From: JAWLEP01 sp964553045
Lineage (GTDB): Bacteria; Fermentibacterota; Fermentibacteria; Fermentibacterales; JCC-6
DNA length: 64,000 nt
Assembly (NCBI GenBank): GCA_964553045.1
Contig: CAZKJG010000006.1
Coordinates: 62,001-126,000 of the forward strand
Reading direction: 5' to 3'
A program made the position numbers and the translations under genes. The notes under the pieces were generated by a model. It saw nothing but the letters and a program-made list of their open reading frames with translations, was not told the DNA's origin and ran no database searches. Positions 25,239 through 33,611 of this stretch are shown here, piece by piece (position 1 is the stretch's first letter; each line of letters opens with the position of its first letter).

Positions 25239-26168
25239 CTAGTTGCGTTCCTCGAGAAGATCGCGAAGCCTCTGAAGCTCGGCTTCGGCCGCGCGCCTGC
25301 GCGCCTCCAGCTCCTCCAGCCGGTCCCTGGACCTCTCGATTCTCTGCCGCTCCCTCTCCAGCTCCACCCTGCGCGCGCCCAGGAGCGGGCCGAACTGGGA
25401 ACGGATGCTGAAGGAGTACTTGGCGTTCTGCATGACGTCCTGCGGGTTCTGGCCGTCGGGGGGAAACACGGCCTGTTCTAACTCGGCCCAGGCCAGCTGC
25501 AGCGTGAAGTACTTGCTTATGTCGTAGCTGAACCCCAGGTTCAGGTCCCGTCCATCCTGCTCCATCCCCACGGTGATTACGTCGGTGGGCCGGTAGATGA
25601 CCGAGCCGAAAAGTCCGTGGGCAACCTGGCTGCCGATTCCCAGGGCCCCTCCGTCGATCACGCCTACGAAGCGACCTATACCTATGCCCAGGCTTACAGT
25701 GGCCTCAAGGCCCAGCAGGTAGCGCAGGTCCTTCGATGCCACGCCGTAGGCCGACCAGTTCTGGGCGTGGTCGTAGCCGTAGTACTCCCCGTCCACCTTG
25801 AAACACTCGATGTACTCCTCGGTGGAGATGTTCTCCACGCCTATGGCGAAGGCCGGGACATCGATGCCCTCCTGCAGTATTCGGACCTTGACGTTGCCGG
25901 CTATTCCGCCTTCTCCCAAGTAACTTACGCCAACCTGTCCGTATTCGAACGCGCCGATATCGAGGTGTCCGGTGAGCATGAACTCGCTGTCGGTGCTGCC
26001 CAGGGAATCCTCCACGGTGTAGGCCGACGCGCCGAGCTCCACCTCCACCTCGGTGTGATCGAGAACGTAAGCGTCGGGAGAGTCGAAAACGCCGCTTCTA
26101 GTGAATGGCAGGGAACCTGCAGACGCGGCTCCCACAGCCGCCAGGACCAGCAACGAGCAGTGCCGCAT
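25239..26168 (-). CDS. Outer-membrane beta-barrel-like protein with C-terminal coiled coil
   Basis: A 309-residue exported protein with signal peptide MRHCSLLVLAAVGAASAG. About residues 25-245 are alternating hydrophobic strands (EFMLTGHLDIGAFEYGQVGV, GLEATVSLGIGIGRFVG, LNLGFSYDISKYFTLQLAWA), as in YjbH-like or transporter-type outer-membrane barrels. The last 55 residues form a charged coiled coil (ERERQRIERSRDRLEELEAR...). A barrel with a periplasmic coiled coil could dock onto the TPR protein encoded next. First gene of the seven-gene operon; ATG 26168 has CGGAGG 7 bases upstream. Confidence 0.75.
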   Translation of the reverse strand: MRHCSLLVLAAVGAASAGSLPFTRSGVFDSPDAYVLDHTEVEVELGASAYTVEDSLGSTDSEFMLTGHLDIGAFEYGQVGVSYLGEGGIAGNVKVRILQEGIDVPAFAIGVENISTEEYIECFKVDGEYYGYDHAQNWSAYGVASKDLRYLLGLEATVSLGIGIGRFVGVIDGGALGIGSQVAHGLFGSVIYRPTDVITVGMEQDGRDLNLGFSYDISKYFTLQLAWAELEQAVFPPDGQNPQDVMQNAKYSFSIRSQFGPLLGARRVELERERQRIERSRDRLEELEARRRAAEAELQRLRDLLEERN

Positions 26169-26228
26169 AGCTATCCTCCGAAACCAAAGGACAAGAGACT
26201 TCCATCATCTGCCATCTTCGTCTTTTGA

Positions 26229-26257
26229 ATTATTCTCCATAATACCCATATGGTCAA
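26229..26257 (-). promoter_or_regulatory. Promoter of the ExbBD/TonB-like operon
   Basis: On the minus strand TTGACC (26257-26252) and AATAAT (26234-26229) are separated by 17 bases. Each matches five of six consensus bases. Transcription would begin near 26222, giving a leader of about 54 bases before the barrel gene. Confidence 0.6.
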
Positions 26258-26400
26258 CCGAAGCATGTATTTTGGCCGCGGGCGCGGATACGGTGCGTAG
26301 TGCGTAGGGCCGGCGCCGTAAAACAACCACATTGTGTTCTATAACGCCGGCATGGCGCCTTGCCAAGCTGGATACACACCCTCCGACGCTTCGAACACCG

Positions 26401-26430
26401 TTGACTTCCATGCCTCCTTGTCCGTAGTAT
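26401..26430 (+). promoter_or_regulatory. Candidate promoter of the Asp-box protein gene
   Basis: TTGACT at 26401-26406 and TAGTAT at 26425-26430, spacing 18 bases. Five of six and four of six matches. Transcription would begin near 26437, about 48 bases before the start codon. Confidence 0.4.
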
Positions 26431-26484
26431 GCGTCAGATAAAGAAAAGGTTCCCGATCAATCCCCTCTTCCGGGAGGGCTTGTA

Positions 26485-29319
26485 TTGACTGCAGTGGTTG
26501 CACTTGCCTGCCTGGCCGTCACGGCGGGCGCGCCGATCTGGGAGATCGATACCGCAGGAACTCCCCGGAGCGGCCCCCTCCTGGTGCCCATGGGCGGAGG
26601 CGGCATGGCCGTGCTCCTCCCCCTGGGCGACCGGGGCCTCGGGGGCTGGGGCCCCTCCGGAGACCCCCTGCCGGGATTCCCCCTTCAGGACGGGCACGGT
26701 GTCGTCCAGAGGCCCGCCCTGGCAGGTGACGCGGGTGGGGAGCCCCTGGTGGCCTGGGCCGACGACGGGGGCCTGCTCCATCTGGTCGGCCCCCGGGGCC
26801 TCGAGCAGCCGGGATGGCCGGTGGACCTGGGTGCCAGGCCGGTCACCGGAGTCACCGCCTGCGACCTGGACGGCGACGGAGACAGGGAGCTGGCGGTGGG
26901 CACCTCCGACGCCAGAGCGCACCTCCTGGACCTCGACGGAAACAGCATTCAGGGATGGCCGCTGAATCTGCCGGAGAAGCTGCTCTGGCAGCCGGTGCAG
27001 ATCACCCTCTCCGGGGAGAGCGGAAGGGCGCTGGTCATGGCCCTGGCCAACACCAGGATCACGGCAGTGGGCAGAGACGGGGCCGCCCTTCCGGGATGGC
27101 CGCTGCAGGTGGGCTCGCCGGCCGGCAGCATCCCCGTAACCGCGGATATCGATTCCGACGGGCTCATGGACGTGGTCTTCGCGACCCAGAACAGGAAGGT
27201 CTACGTCGTAGACGCACGTGGGGCCGTGCTGGAGGAATGGCCCTTCCTGCTGGACGACCCGCCCGTTCGAGGCCCCGCGGCGCTGGGGGCGGTGGACCAG
27301 GAGACAGCCAGGCCGCAGATAGGCGTGAGCACCAGGGACAGCGTGGTCTACCTGATCAACGGAGACGCGAGACTGGCCGGCACCTGGAGGTGGCCGAACA
27401 GGCCCGGAGCGATGCCCACCCAGCCCATCATCTCCCAGTCCGACGGCTTCACCGGCGTCATCGTGGGGTGCAACGACGGAACGGTTCACGCATGGAACGC
27501 CGAGGGTGCCGAGATCGAGGGCTATCCGCTGGAGCACGGGCAGCGGATAATGCACACGCCGGCGGCCGGTGACGTGACGGGGGACGGCGGTCTTGAACTG
27601 GCCGTGGTGGGTGTGGGCGGCAAGCTGGCTCTGTACCCCCTGGCGTCCGGTTCCCGCTCCCCGGGCCCGTGGCCCCAGACGCTCTCCGACCCCTGCAACA
27701 CCGGCAGCTACGGAGCCTCCTTCCTGCCGGTGGCCCGGGTGGGCGATGTGATCGGCGAGCAGACGGGCCCCGTCGAGGTGGAATACGAGGTGGAGCGGGC
27801 CGACGTGACCGGCGTATCCGTTGCCTACTCGACAGACGCCGGGTACAGGTGGACCCCGACGTCCGCCTGGCGGCAAACGGGTACGGGGATCCTCTGGAGA
27901 TCCGAGGAGGACCTTCCCGACGGAGACTATCCGGAGTGCATGCTGAGGATCACGCCCTTCTCCCGCAGGGGACCGGGGGTGGCGGGGACCACGCCCGTCT
28001 TCCGGCTGGACAACAACAGGCCTCCGGTGATCTATCTGAACACGCCGAGAAGGGGAGAGAACGGCCGATGGCGCATAACCTACGCCGTAGAGGAGCCGGA
28101 GGGAGACACCATTCAGCTGCAGGCCCAGTACTCCGCGGACGGCGGCAGGACATGGCTGCGCGCCGGTCTGACCGGCCCCACCGTGGAGATAGAACCCTGG
28201 ATGTACGGCGAGCCCGTATACTGGCCGGTACCGGAGGCCCTGGAGGGCACGGATCCGAACAGCATCCACCTGAGGCTCAGGGCGGCCGACCGTGACCCCG
28301 GCCCGTGGCAGACGATAGCCGGACTGTCGGACTCGGTCGGAAGGCCTCCCGCCGGGCAGATACTGGCCCCCGAGACGGAGGTAAGGGACAGGGTCTCCCT
28401 GGGCGTTCGCCTCTTCAACCCGGAAGAGAATCCGACGGAGATGAGCTACCAGTACACCTTGGACGGCGGCCGCACCTGGAAGCCGGCAACCGTTACCGAG
28501 CCGGAGGAGGGCGCCCCCTCCGCCTACCAGTACGAGATCGTCTGGCACTCCGATGTGGACGAGCCCGCGGGCGACCATCCGGAGGTGCTCTTCCGGGCCG
28601 TCCCCGACGAGACGGAGAGCAGCGTGGCAGTCCCCTCCTCCCCCTTTCACCTGGACAACAACCACCTGCCCACCGTGGAGGTCCGTTCGCCGGGTTCGTG
28701 GGAGATCTTCCAGGGAGTGGTCCCGGTCAGGCTTGAGCTGGATGACCTTGAGGACGACAGCCTCTGGGTGGGCGTGGAGTACCGGCCGGCCGACGGGGGT
28801 GCGTGGCGGCGGGCCGATGGGGTGATGGGCGGCGGCCCCCTCCCTTCGGGCTCCTACAGGTCGGTGGTACGCTGGAACAGCTCGTCCGACTTCCCGGGTG
28901 TGGACTCCCGCGAGCTGGAGCTCAGGGTGCTGGTGGCCGACCGTGATACGGTCAGGTCCGATGTCCGCGGCCCGATCATCGTGGAGAACGACGACCTCCC
29001 CGCCTTCATGCAGGCCAGCATAGTCTCCCGGGACAGGCGGGCCGAAGAGCTGGTCGTATCCTTCGAGCTGGCCGACCCGGGGGGCAGGCCGCTTAGCCTG
29101 GACGCTGACTACAGCATTGACGGAGGCTTGACCTGGCGGGACGCCAGGGTGGAGGGAGACCTCTACGGTCTGGTCCGGGACGACTACGGAGGCAGGATAA
29201 CCTGGCGCTACGGTTCCGATGTGGGGGAAAGCCCAGGCCACGCCCTGCTGCGGCTAACGCCCACCTTCGGCGACAACGCCGGAGAGCCCAGGGTACTGGA
29301 GCTGGTGACCGGAAGCTAG
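26485..29319 (+). CDS. Secreted FG-GAP propeller protein with five Asp-box Ig-like modules
   Basis: A 944-residue exported protein. Start at TTG 26485 with GGGAGGG 6 bases upstream; the first 15 residues form a signal peptide. The first 400 residues are a propeller with FG-GAP loops (CDLDGDGDRELAVG, ADIDSDGLMDVVF, GDVTGDGGLELAV) and repeated GWPL/GFPL motifs. After that come five modules of about 105 residues, each with a BNR/Asp-box turn: YSTDAGYRW near 447, YSADGGRTW near 549, YTLDGGRTW near 657, RPADGGAWR near 766 and YSIDGGLTW near 876, each preceded by a V-x-Y-x-V strand. It is probably a surface protein; the ligand is unknown. It overlaps the convergent thyX-like gene by 4 bases. Confidence 0.8.
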   Translation: MTAVVALACLAVTAGAPIWEIDTAGTPRSGPLLVPMGGGGMAVLLPLGDRGLGGWGPSGDPLPGFPLQDGHGVVQRPALAGDAGGEPLVAWADDGGLLHLVGPRGLEQPGWPVDLGARPVTGVTACDLDGDGDRELAVGTSDARAHLLDLDGNSIQGWPLNLPEKLLWQPVQITLSGESGRALVMALANTRITAVGRDGAALPGWPLQVGSPAGSIPVTADIDSDGLMDVVFATQNRKVYVVDARGAVLEEWPFLLDDPPVRGPAALGAVDQETARPQIGVSTRDSVVYLINGDARLAGTWRWPNRPGAMPTQPIISQSDGFTGVIVGCNDGTVHAWNAEGAEIEGYPLEHGQRIMHTPAAGDVTGDGGLELAVVGVGGKLALYPLASGSRSPGPWPQTLSDPCNTGSYGASFLPVARVGDVIGEQTGPVEVEYEVERADVTGVSVAYSTDAGYRWTPTSAWRQTGTGILWRSEEDLPDGDYPECMLRITPFSRRGPGVAGTTPVFRLDNNRPPVIYLNTPRRGENGRWRITYAVEEPEGDTIQLQAQYSADGGRTWLRAGLTGPTVEIEPWMYGEPVYWPVPEALEGTDPNSIHLRLRAADRDPGPWQTIAGLSDSVGRPPAGQILAPETEVRDRVSLGVRLFNPEENPTEMSYQYTLDGGRTWKPATVTEPEEGAPSAYQYEIVWHSDVDEPAGDHPEVLFRAVPDETESSVAVPSSPFHLDNNHLPTVEVRSPGSWEIFQGVVPVRLELDDLEDDSLWVGVEYRPADGGAWRRADGVMGGGPLPSGSYRSVVRWNSSSDFPGVDSRELELRVLVADRDTVRSDVRGPIIVENDDLPAFMQASIVSRDRRAEELVVSFELADPGGRPLSLDADYSIDGGLTWRDARVEGDLYGLVRDDYGGRITWRYGSDVGESPGHALLRLTPTFGDNAGEPRVLELVTGS

Positions 29320-30626
29320 TCGCCGGCGGAAGCCCTCGACGCCGCCGTACCCATGGTCAGTGGTGCCTCGGCCGAGGCCAGCTCCACCATCCTTCCGGCC
29401 AGGCCGCGTATGTCCCACTGGGCGTGGCTGTCCATCCTCAGCCTGGCGAAGTGGTAGAGCTCCCTGGCGTTAATCCGCAGAACTGCCGTTCTGCGATGGG
29501 CGTTGGTGAGCATGTACTCCGAGGCGCGCTCACCCAGGTCGGTGCTCCAGCGGCGGTACTCGCCGGCGGCCTCCTCCAGCAAGTCCTCCAGCCCGTTCCT
29601 GCGGAAGCTGGGGGGAAGCCTCGTCCCCAGTTCCGTCGAGTAGGCCGAGACCAGCTGCGTGCTCATGCGGTGTCTCTTCAGCTGGGCATAGGCCGTTGCC
29701 GACACGAGAACCTCGAAAGTGAATGACGCCAGCTCCCAGTCCCTGGGGACCGCGTCGTAGGGACCCAAATGGCCCAGGGCCCTCTGAAACAGCTCCCTTC
29801 GGCTGTCTTCATCCGTCTTCGGCCAGAGTCGCACCGCCTCCTCCAGGGGCAGCCCTCTCTCCCGCTGCAGCAGTCGGGCTCCCACCTCCCGGTCGCCGTC
29901 GCCGCGAACCACCACGACGCTTTCGTCGCACCCCCACCCTGTCGGACGGTGCTGCCGCCAGGCCAGCCGGTCCATCTCCACCGGCTCCAGGTGCCGCAGG
30001 AGAGATGGAGCCACTTCCTCCGCCGAGGAAAGCAGAAGCCGGGCCAGCGTTCGCACCTCCATCAGGGGATGGGCCGAGAGGCGCCGGATCATATGCTCCA
30101 GCTCCCTGGCGTTCAGCGACATTCCCATCTGGCTTGAAGCTGCAAGGGGCAGAAGGTACCTGGCATCCTCCCGGGCCCTGCCCGCCTGCAGTCCGGCCCC
30201 TTCCAGCGCATCGCACGCTGTCCGGTAGAGCTCGAAGAGGCGCTCCAGGGAGGCCGCCCATTCCCCCCTGCCCTTCTGCGGCACCTCCTCCGGAATCACC
30301 CAGTCCCTGTCCAGCCTGATGTAGCGCTGGGACTTCTCGGTGAAGCTGGCCAGGCGGAAAGACTGCACGGCCTCGGCCGCCAGCCTGCTCAGTCCCAGGA
30401 GGTCGAAGTTGAAGAAGGCGTGCTCGGCCACGGATCCGTGGCCATAGCCGAATACTATGCGGCGGTTGGAGTCCCTGGCCCTCTCCACCTCTTCGGCGGC
30501 CTCGCTTCGGAGCAGGCCTATCGGTCTGGGATCGCGGCTTATCCTGGCGTAGGCGGCCGAGAGGGTCTCCGGAGTGGACGAGCGATTCTCGACGTCTGTG
30601 TTGAAACCCGCAAGCCTTACTTCCAC
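29316..30626 (-). CDS. Tandem ThyX-like protein (flavin-dependent thymidylate synthase family)
   Basis: A 436-residue protein made of two ThyX-type domains, about twice the usual 220-250 residues. Each half has the R/N-x-R-x-L core of ThyX: NARELEHMIRRL near 172 and NARELYHFARLRMDSHAQWDIR near 380, with AAQ/HAQ and E/DIR. The signature RHR-x7-S is split. The first half has SFR at 89-91 but keeps E97, S99, R101 and Y102; the second half keeps RHR (318-320) but has A328 in place of the serine. ThyX makes dTMP from dUMP with FAD and methylene-tetrahydrofolate. Whether this form does so is unclear. It overlaps the GH84 gene upstream by 10 bases. Confidence 0.8.
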   Translation of the reverse strand: MEVRLAGFNTDVENRSSTPETLSAAYARISRDPRPIGLLRSEAAEEVERARDSNRRIVFGYGHGSVAEHAFFNFDLLGLSRLAAEAVQSFRLASFTEKSQRYIRLDRDWVIPEEVPQKGRGEWAASLERLFELYRTACDALEGAGLQAGRAREDARYLLPLAASSQMGMSLNARELEHMIRRLSAHPLMEVRTLARLLLSSAEEVAPSLLRHLEPVEMDRLAWRQHRPTGWGCDESVVVVRGDGDREVGARLLQRERGLPLEEAVRLWPKTDEDSRRELFQRALGHLGPYDAVPRDWELASFTFEVLVSATAYAQLKRHRMSTQLVSAYSTELGTRLPPSFRRNGLEDLLEEAAGEYRRWSTDLGERASEYMLTNAHRRTAVLRINARELYHFARLRMDSHAQWDIRGLAGRMVELASAEAPLTMGTAASRASAGD

Positions 30627-31795
30627 TTCCTTCCGCCTCCCTCACGTTCGTCCGCCATCCGGGCCAGTGCCGCGGCCAGCGGATGTTCGTACGGCAGTCT
30701 CCCCTCCAGGAGGTATGCCAGATCCTTCGGCCCCCTCCCCGACATGGCCCCGGAAGCTATGGACAGCATCCTCCTCAGGTCAACAGCGTAGGGGAGCAGG
30801 TCGAAGCCGCCGCTGAGCCCGGGAAGCTCGTCGGTCAGCTCTCCCAGGGCTGCCAGCGCCGGTTCCAGCCAGCGGGGGGACGGTCCCCCGGACCTCAGGC
30901 TGCCGGCAAGCTCATCCAGCATCTCGCGGCCCTCCGGCGGAAGCTCCCAAGGGGTGTGGTGGAAGAGGGCCATGATCCGCCAGCCTTCCAGCCTTCGCCC
31001 GAGGTCGACCGGCCAATCAGGGGCGACGCCGCAGGCTCCGGCCATCCTCCAGACTGCGTGCAGGGCCGCCGGGAACGCGGAGGAGGGGTTGAGCAGGTAT
31101 CCGTTCCGGGGGGGTATCCTGCCGTCCAGAGGGCCCAGGTACACACGCCGAAGGCAGTAGTCGTCGGCAAGCAGGTTGTCCCAGACCAGAGGTCGGCCCC
31201 GCAACCCCGGGACGGACAGGTCATTCGGGCCCAGCGTCCTGGAAACCACCTGCGATCCGGTCCACATGAGGTTCCAGCCCGGAGACAGGCCCTCCGCCAT
31301 CCGCCGGATGTAGGCTGCGCCGTCCATCATTTCCACCAGCTCGGTGCAGTACACGGCCGGGCAGACGGTAACCGGCACACCCAGCCTCTCCGTCGCCTTC
31401 CTGGCCACAGACAGATGGAGGTCAGCCAGCTCGGCGCCGGCGGTCTCTACCTGGTCGTCGAAGAGCAGCGCGACTCCGGAGGCCCCGGCTTCGACCGCCC
31501 GGGTGAGCTTTGAACGGAGCATCCCGGTATCTTCCGGCCGTGCTCCCGCCGGACTGACTCCGAAGACAACCGAGATGCCCAGCCGGCGGCCGGACTCCAG
31601 TAGATCGAGAACCGTCTTCCAGGCGTCTTCCGGATAGGGGGCACGCCAGTCGTCCCGGTGCCAGCGGTCGTTCTTGGGAGCGTACATGTAGACCGGATTC
31701 TCCAGGACCGCCAGCTGGCCCAGCAGACTCCTGCGCTGGGCGGGAGTGTAGGGACGGCCGTAAAAGCCCTCCACCACGCCTCTGGCGTGTGCCAT
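30617..31795 (-). CDS. GH84-type beta-N-acetylglucosaminidase (O-GlcNAcase-like)
   Basis: A 392-residue protein matching the catalytic domain of glycoside hydrolase family 84 (bacterial hyaluronidase/O-GlcNAcase). Clear landmarks: GVVEGFYGRPYT at 6-17, YMYAPKNDRWHRDDWR at 36-51, and the catalytic aspartate pair in LLFDDQ (D113, D114), which work by substrate-assisted catalysis. NLMWTGSQVVS and the later WDNLL agree with the family's sugar-binding loops. No signal peptide is visible, so it should be cytoplasmic, unlike most bacterial GH84 enzymes, which are secreted. It could trim GlcNAc from recycled sugars or proteins. It overlaps the thyX-like gene, so the two are co-translated. Confidence 0.88.
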   Translation of the reverse strand: MAHARGVVEGFYGRPYTPAQRRSLLGQLAVLENPVYMYAPKNDRWHRDDWRAPYPEDAWKTVLDLLESGRRLGISVVFGVSPAGARPEDTGMLRSKLTRAVEAGASGVALLFDDQVETAGAELADLHLSVARKATERLGVPVTVCPAVYCTELVEMMDGAAYIRRMAEGLSPGWNLMWTGSQVVSRTLGPNDLSVPGLRGRPLVWDNLLADDYCLRRVYLGPLDGRIPPRNGYLLNPSSAFPAALHAVWRMAGACGVAPDWPVDLGRRLEGWRIMALFHHTPWELPPEGREMLDELAGSLRSGGPSPRWLEPALAALGELTDELPGLSGGFDLLPYAVDLRRMLSIASGAMSGRGPKDLAYLLEGRLPYEHPLAAALARMADEREGGGRKWK

Positions 31796-31821
31796 TAAGC
31801 TACCTCTTTCGCCGTCGGTTG

Positions 31822-31850
31822 TTGACTTGGCTTCTGCGGTTATCTAGCTT
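31822..31850 (+). promoter_or_regulatory. Candidate promoter of the FtcD gene
   Basis: TTGACT at 31822-31827 (five of six) with 17 bases to a weak -10, TAGCTT at 31845-31850. The gap between the divergent GH84 and FtcD genes is only 109 bases, so a promoter must be near here. Confidence 0.35.
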
Positions 31851-31904
31851 CCCGGCTGAATCAGAGCAAACCCCGCCGGGCTTCAACTATAGGAGGGTAG
31901 CAAC

Positions 31905-33611
31905 ATGTCCGCCAGGATAGTGGAATGCGTGCCCAACATCTCCGAGGGCAGGGACCGGGCCCTGATCGACCAGGTGGTGAAGGCGGCCGCGGACGTCGAT
32001 GGCACCACGATGCTGGACGTGGACCCGGGAGCGGCCACGAACAGGACCGTGATTACCTTCGCCGGCGAGCCGGAGCCTGTCCTGGAATCGGCCTTCCAGC
32101 TGATAAGGAAGGCGGCCGAGCTGATCGACATGCGGGATCAGACGGGAGCGCATCCCAGACAGGGAGCAACCGACGTCTGCCCCTTCGTGCCGGTCTCCGG
32201 CGTCAGCATGGATGACTGCGTGGAGCTTTCGAAGCGGCTGGGCCAGCGGGTGGGCGAGGAACTTGCCATACCCACCTACCTCTACGAGAAGTCGGCCAGC
32301 CGGCCCGAGAGGGTGAAGCTCCCCGACATCCGGGAGGGGGAGTACGAGGCCCTGCCCGACAAGCTGGGCAAGGAGGAGTGGAAGCCCGACTACGGACCGA
32401 ACGAATGGAACGAGCACGTAGCCGGGACCGGGGTCACCACCACCGGAGCGCGCAACTTCCTGATAGCCTACAACGTCAACCTCAACACCAAGGACGCCGG
32501 CGTGGCCCGCGACATCGGCCTGACCATCCGCGACCGGGGCAGGTTCGCCCGGAACGACCACTGGAAGTTCATCAGGGACGTGAACGGCAAGCGGGTCCGC
32601 CAGCCCGGGCGGCTGCAGGAGTGCAAGGCCACCGGCTGGTACATAGAGGAGTACGACACCGCCCAGGTCACCATGAACCTCACGGACGTATCGGTGACTC
32701 CCCTGCACGTGGGCTACGAGGTGGCGCGGGAGGAGGCCGAGAAGCTGGGTGCGAGGGTCACCGGTTCGGAGATAGTGGGCCTGGTGCCCCTGGAAGCCAT
32801 GGTGGACGCCGGCAGATACTTCCTGGAGAAGCAGCATGATGGCCTTTCGGGCAAGGGCCGGCAGGCCAAGACCACGGGGCTTCCGGAGAGGGAGCTGATA
32901 GAGATAGCCGTCCGCTCCATGGGCCTGGACGACGTGGCCCCCTTCAAGCCCGAGGAGAAGATCATCGAGTACATGGTCGCCGACCGCTCGGTGAACCTCA
33001 CCGGTATGACCCTCAGCGCCTTCGCCGACGAGCTCTCCACCGACTCCCCGGCACCAGGCGGCGGCTCGGCCGCGGCCCTCATGGGATCCCTGGCCGCCGC
33101 CCTGGACTCCATGGTGGCCAACCTCACGGTGAAGAACCGCCGTCACCGCGAGCACTGGGATGACATGCGCCGGATCGCGCCGGCGGCCCAGGAGATCAAG
33201 AAGCAGCTGGTAAAGGCCATCGACGACGATACCCGGGCCTTCAACCGGATGGTCGCGGCCATGAAGGCCGGCGAGGGCGAGCAGGAGGCCATCAAGGGCG
33301 CCGCAGAGGTGCCCATGAGCGTGCTGCGAGCCATACCCCCGATTGTGGACATGGCCCTCGAGCTGGAGGAGAACGGCCTTCAGGCCTCCGTCTCGGACGC
33401 CGGGGTCGCGGCCTCCGCCGCGGAGGCGGCGGCATTGGGCACCTACTACAACGTGGTAATAAACCTCGAGCAGGTGGAGGACGCCGACTACTGCGACCGG
33501 ATGCTGTCCGAGGCCACCGAGCTGCTTCAGCAGGTGAAGAAAGGGGCTGCGGAGGTCTTCGAGAAGGTCAGCGGCAAGCTGGTGGACAGGCTCGGGGACG
33601 GGAACGCCTGA
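31905..33611 (+). CDS. Glutamate formimidoyltransferase / formimidoyltetrahydrofolate cyclodeaminase
   Basis: A 568-residue bifunctional protein. The first 300 residues are FtcD: ARIVECVPNISEGRD, DQTGAHPRQGATDVCPFVPV and KATGWYIEEY are typical; it moves the formimino group from N-formiminoglutamate to tetrahydrofolate. From about residue 365 (TLSAFADELSTDSPAPGGGS, then ASVSDAGVAASAAEAA) comes the four-helix cyclodeaminase domain, which releases ammonia to give methenyl-tetrahydrofolate. Together with hutH at 12.4 kb it points to histidine degradation through formiminoglutamate. It starts at ATG 31905 with AGGAGG upstream. The next gene begins at its last base (TGATG). Confidence 0.95.
   Translation: MSARIVECVPNISEGRDRALIDQVVKAAADVDGTTMLDVDPGAATNRTVITFAGEPEPVLESAFQLIRKAAELIDMRDQTGAHPRQGATDVCPFVPVSGVSMDDCVELSKRLGQRVGEELAIPTYLYEKSASRPERVKLPDIREGEYEALPDKLGKEEWKPDYGPNEWNEHVAGTGVTTTGARNFLIAYNVNLNTKDAGVARDIGLTIRDRGRFARNDHWKFIRDVNGKRVRQPGRLQECKATGWYIEEYDTAQVTMNLTDVSVTPLHVGYEVAREEAEKLGARVTGSEIVGLVPLEAMVDAGRYFLEKQHDGLSGKGRQAKTTGLPERELIEIAVRSMGLDDVAPFKPEEKIIEYMVADRSVNLTGMTLSAFADELSTDSPAPGGGSAAALMGSLAAALDSMVANLTVKNRRHREHWDDMRRIAPAAQEIKKQLVKAIDDDTRAFNRMVAAMKAGEGEQEAIKGAAEVPMSVLRAIPPIVDMALELEENGLQASVSDAGVAASAAEAAALGTYYNVVINLEQVEDADYCDRMLSEATELLQQVKKGAAEVFEKVSGKLVDRLGDGNA

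Larger units (their letters stand above)
26169..26484. other. Divergent intergenic region
   Basis: About 316 bases between the minus-strand barrel gene and the plus-strand propeller gene, with no gene of its own. It carries the two promoters listed, a short direct repeat GTGCGTA-GTGCGTA near 26292-26305 followed by GGCCGGCGCC, and is otherwise unremarkable. Confidence 0.5.

Noticed and set aside
26434..29241. A 935-codon open frame on the minus strand opposite the Asp-box protein
   Set aside because: Low-complexity, no recognisable motif; the plus-strand frame has a signal peptide, propeller loops and Asp boxes.
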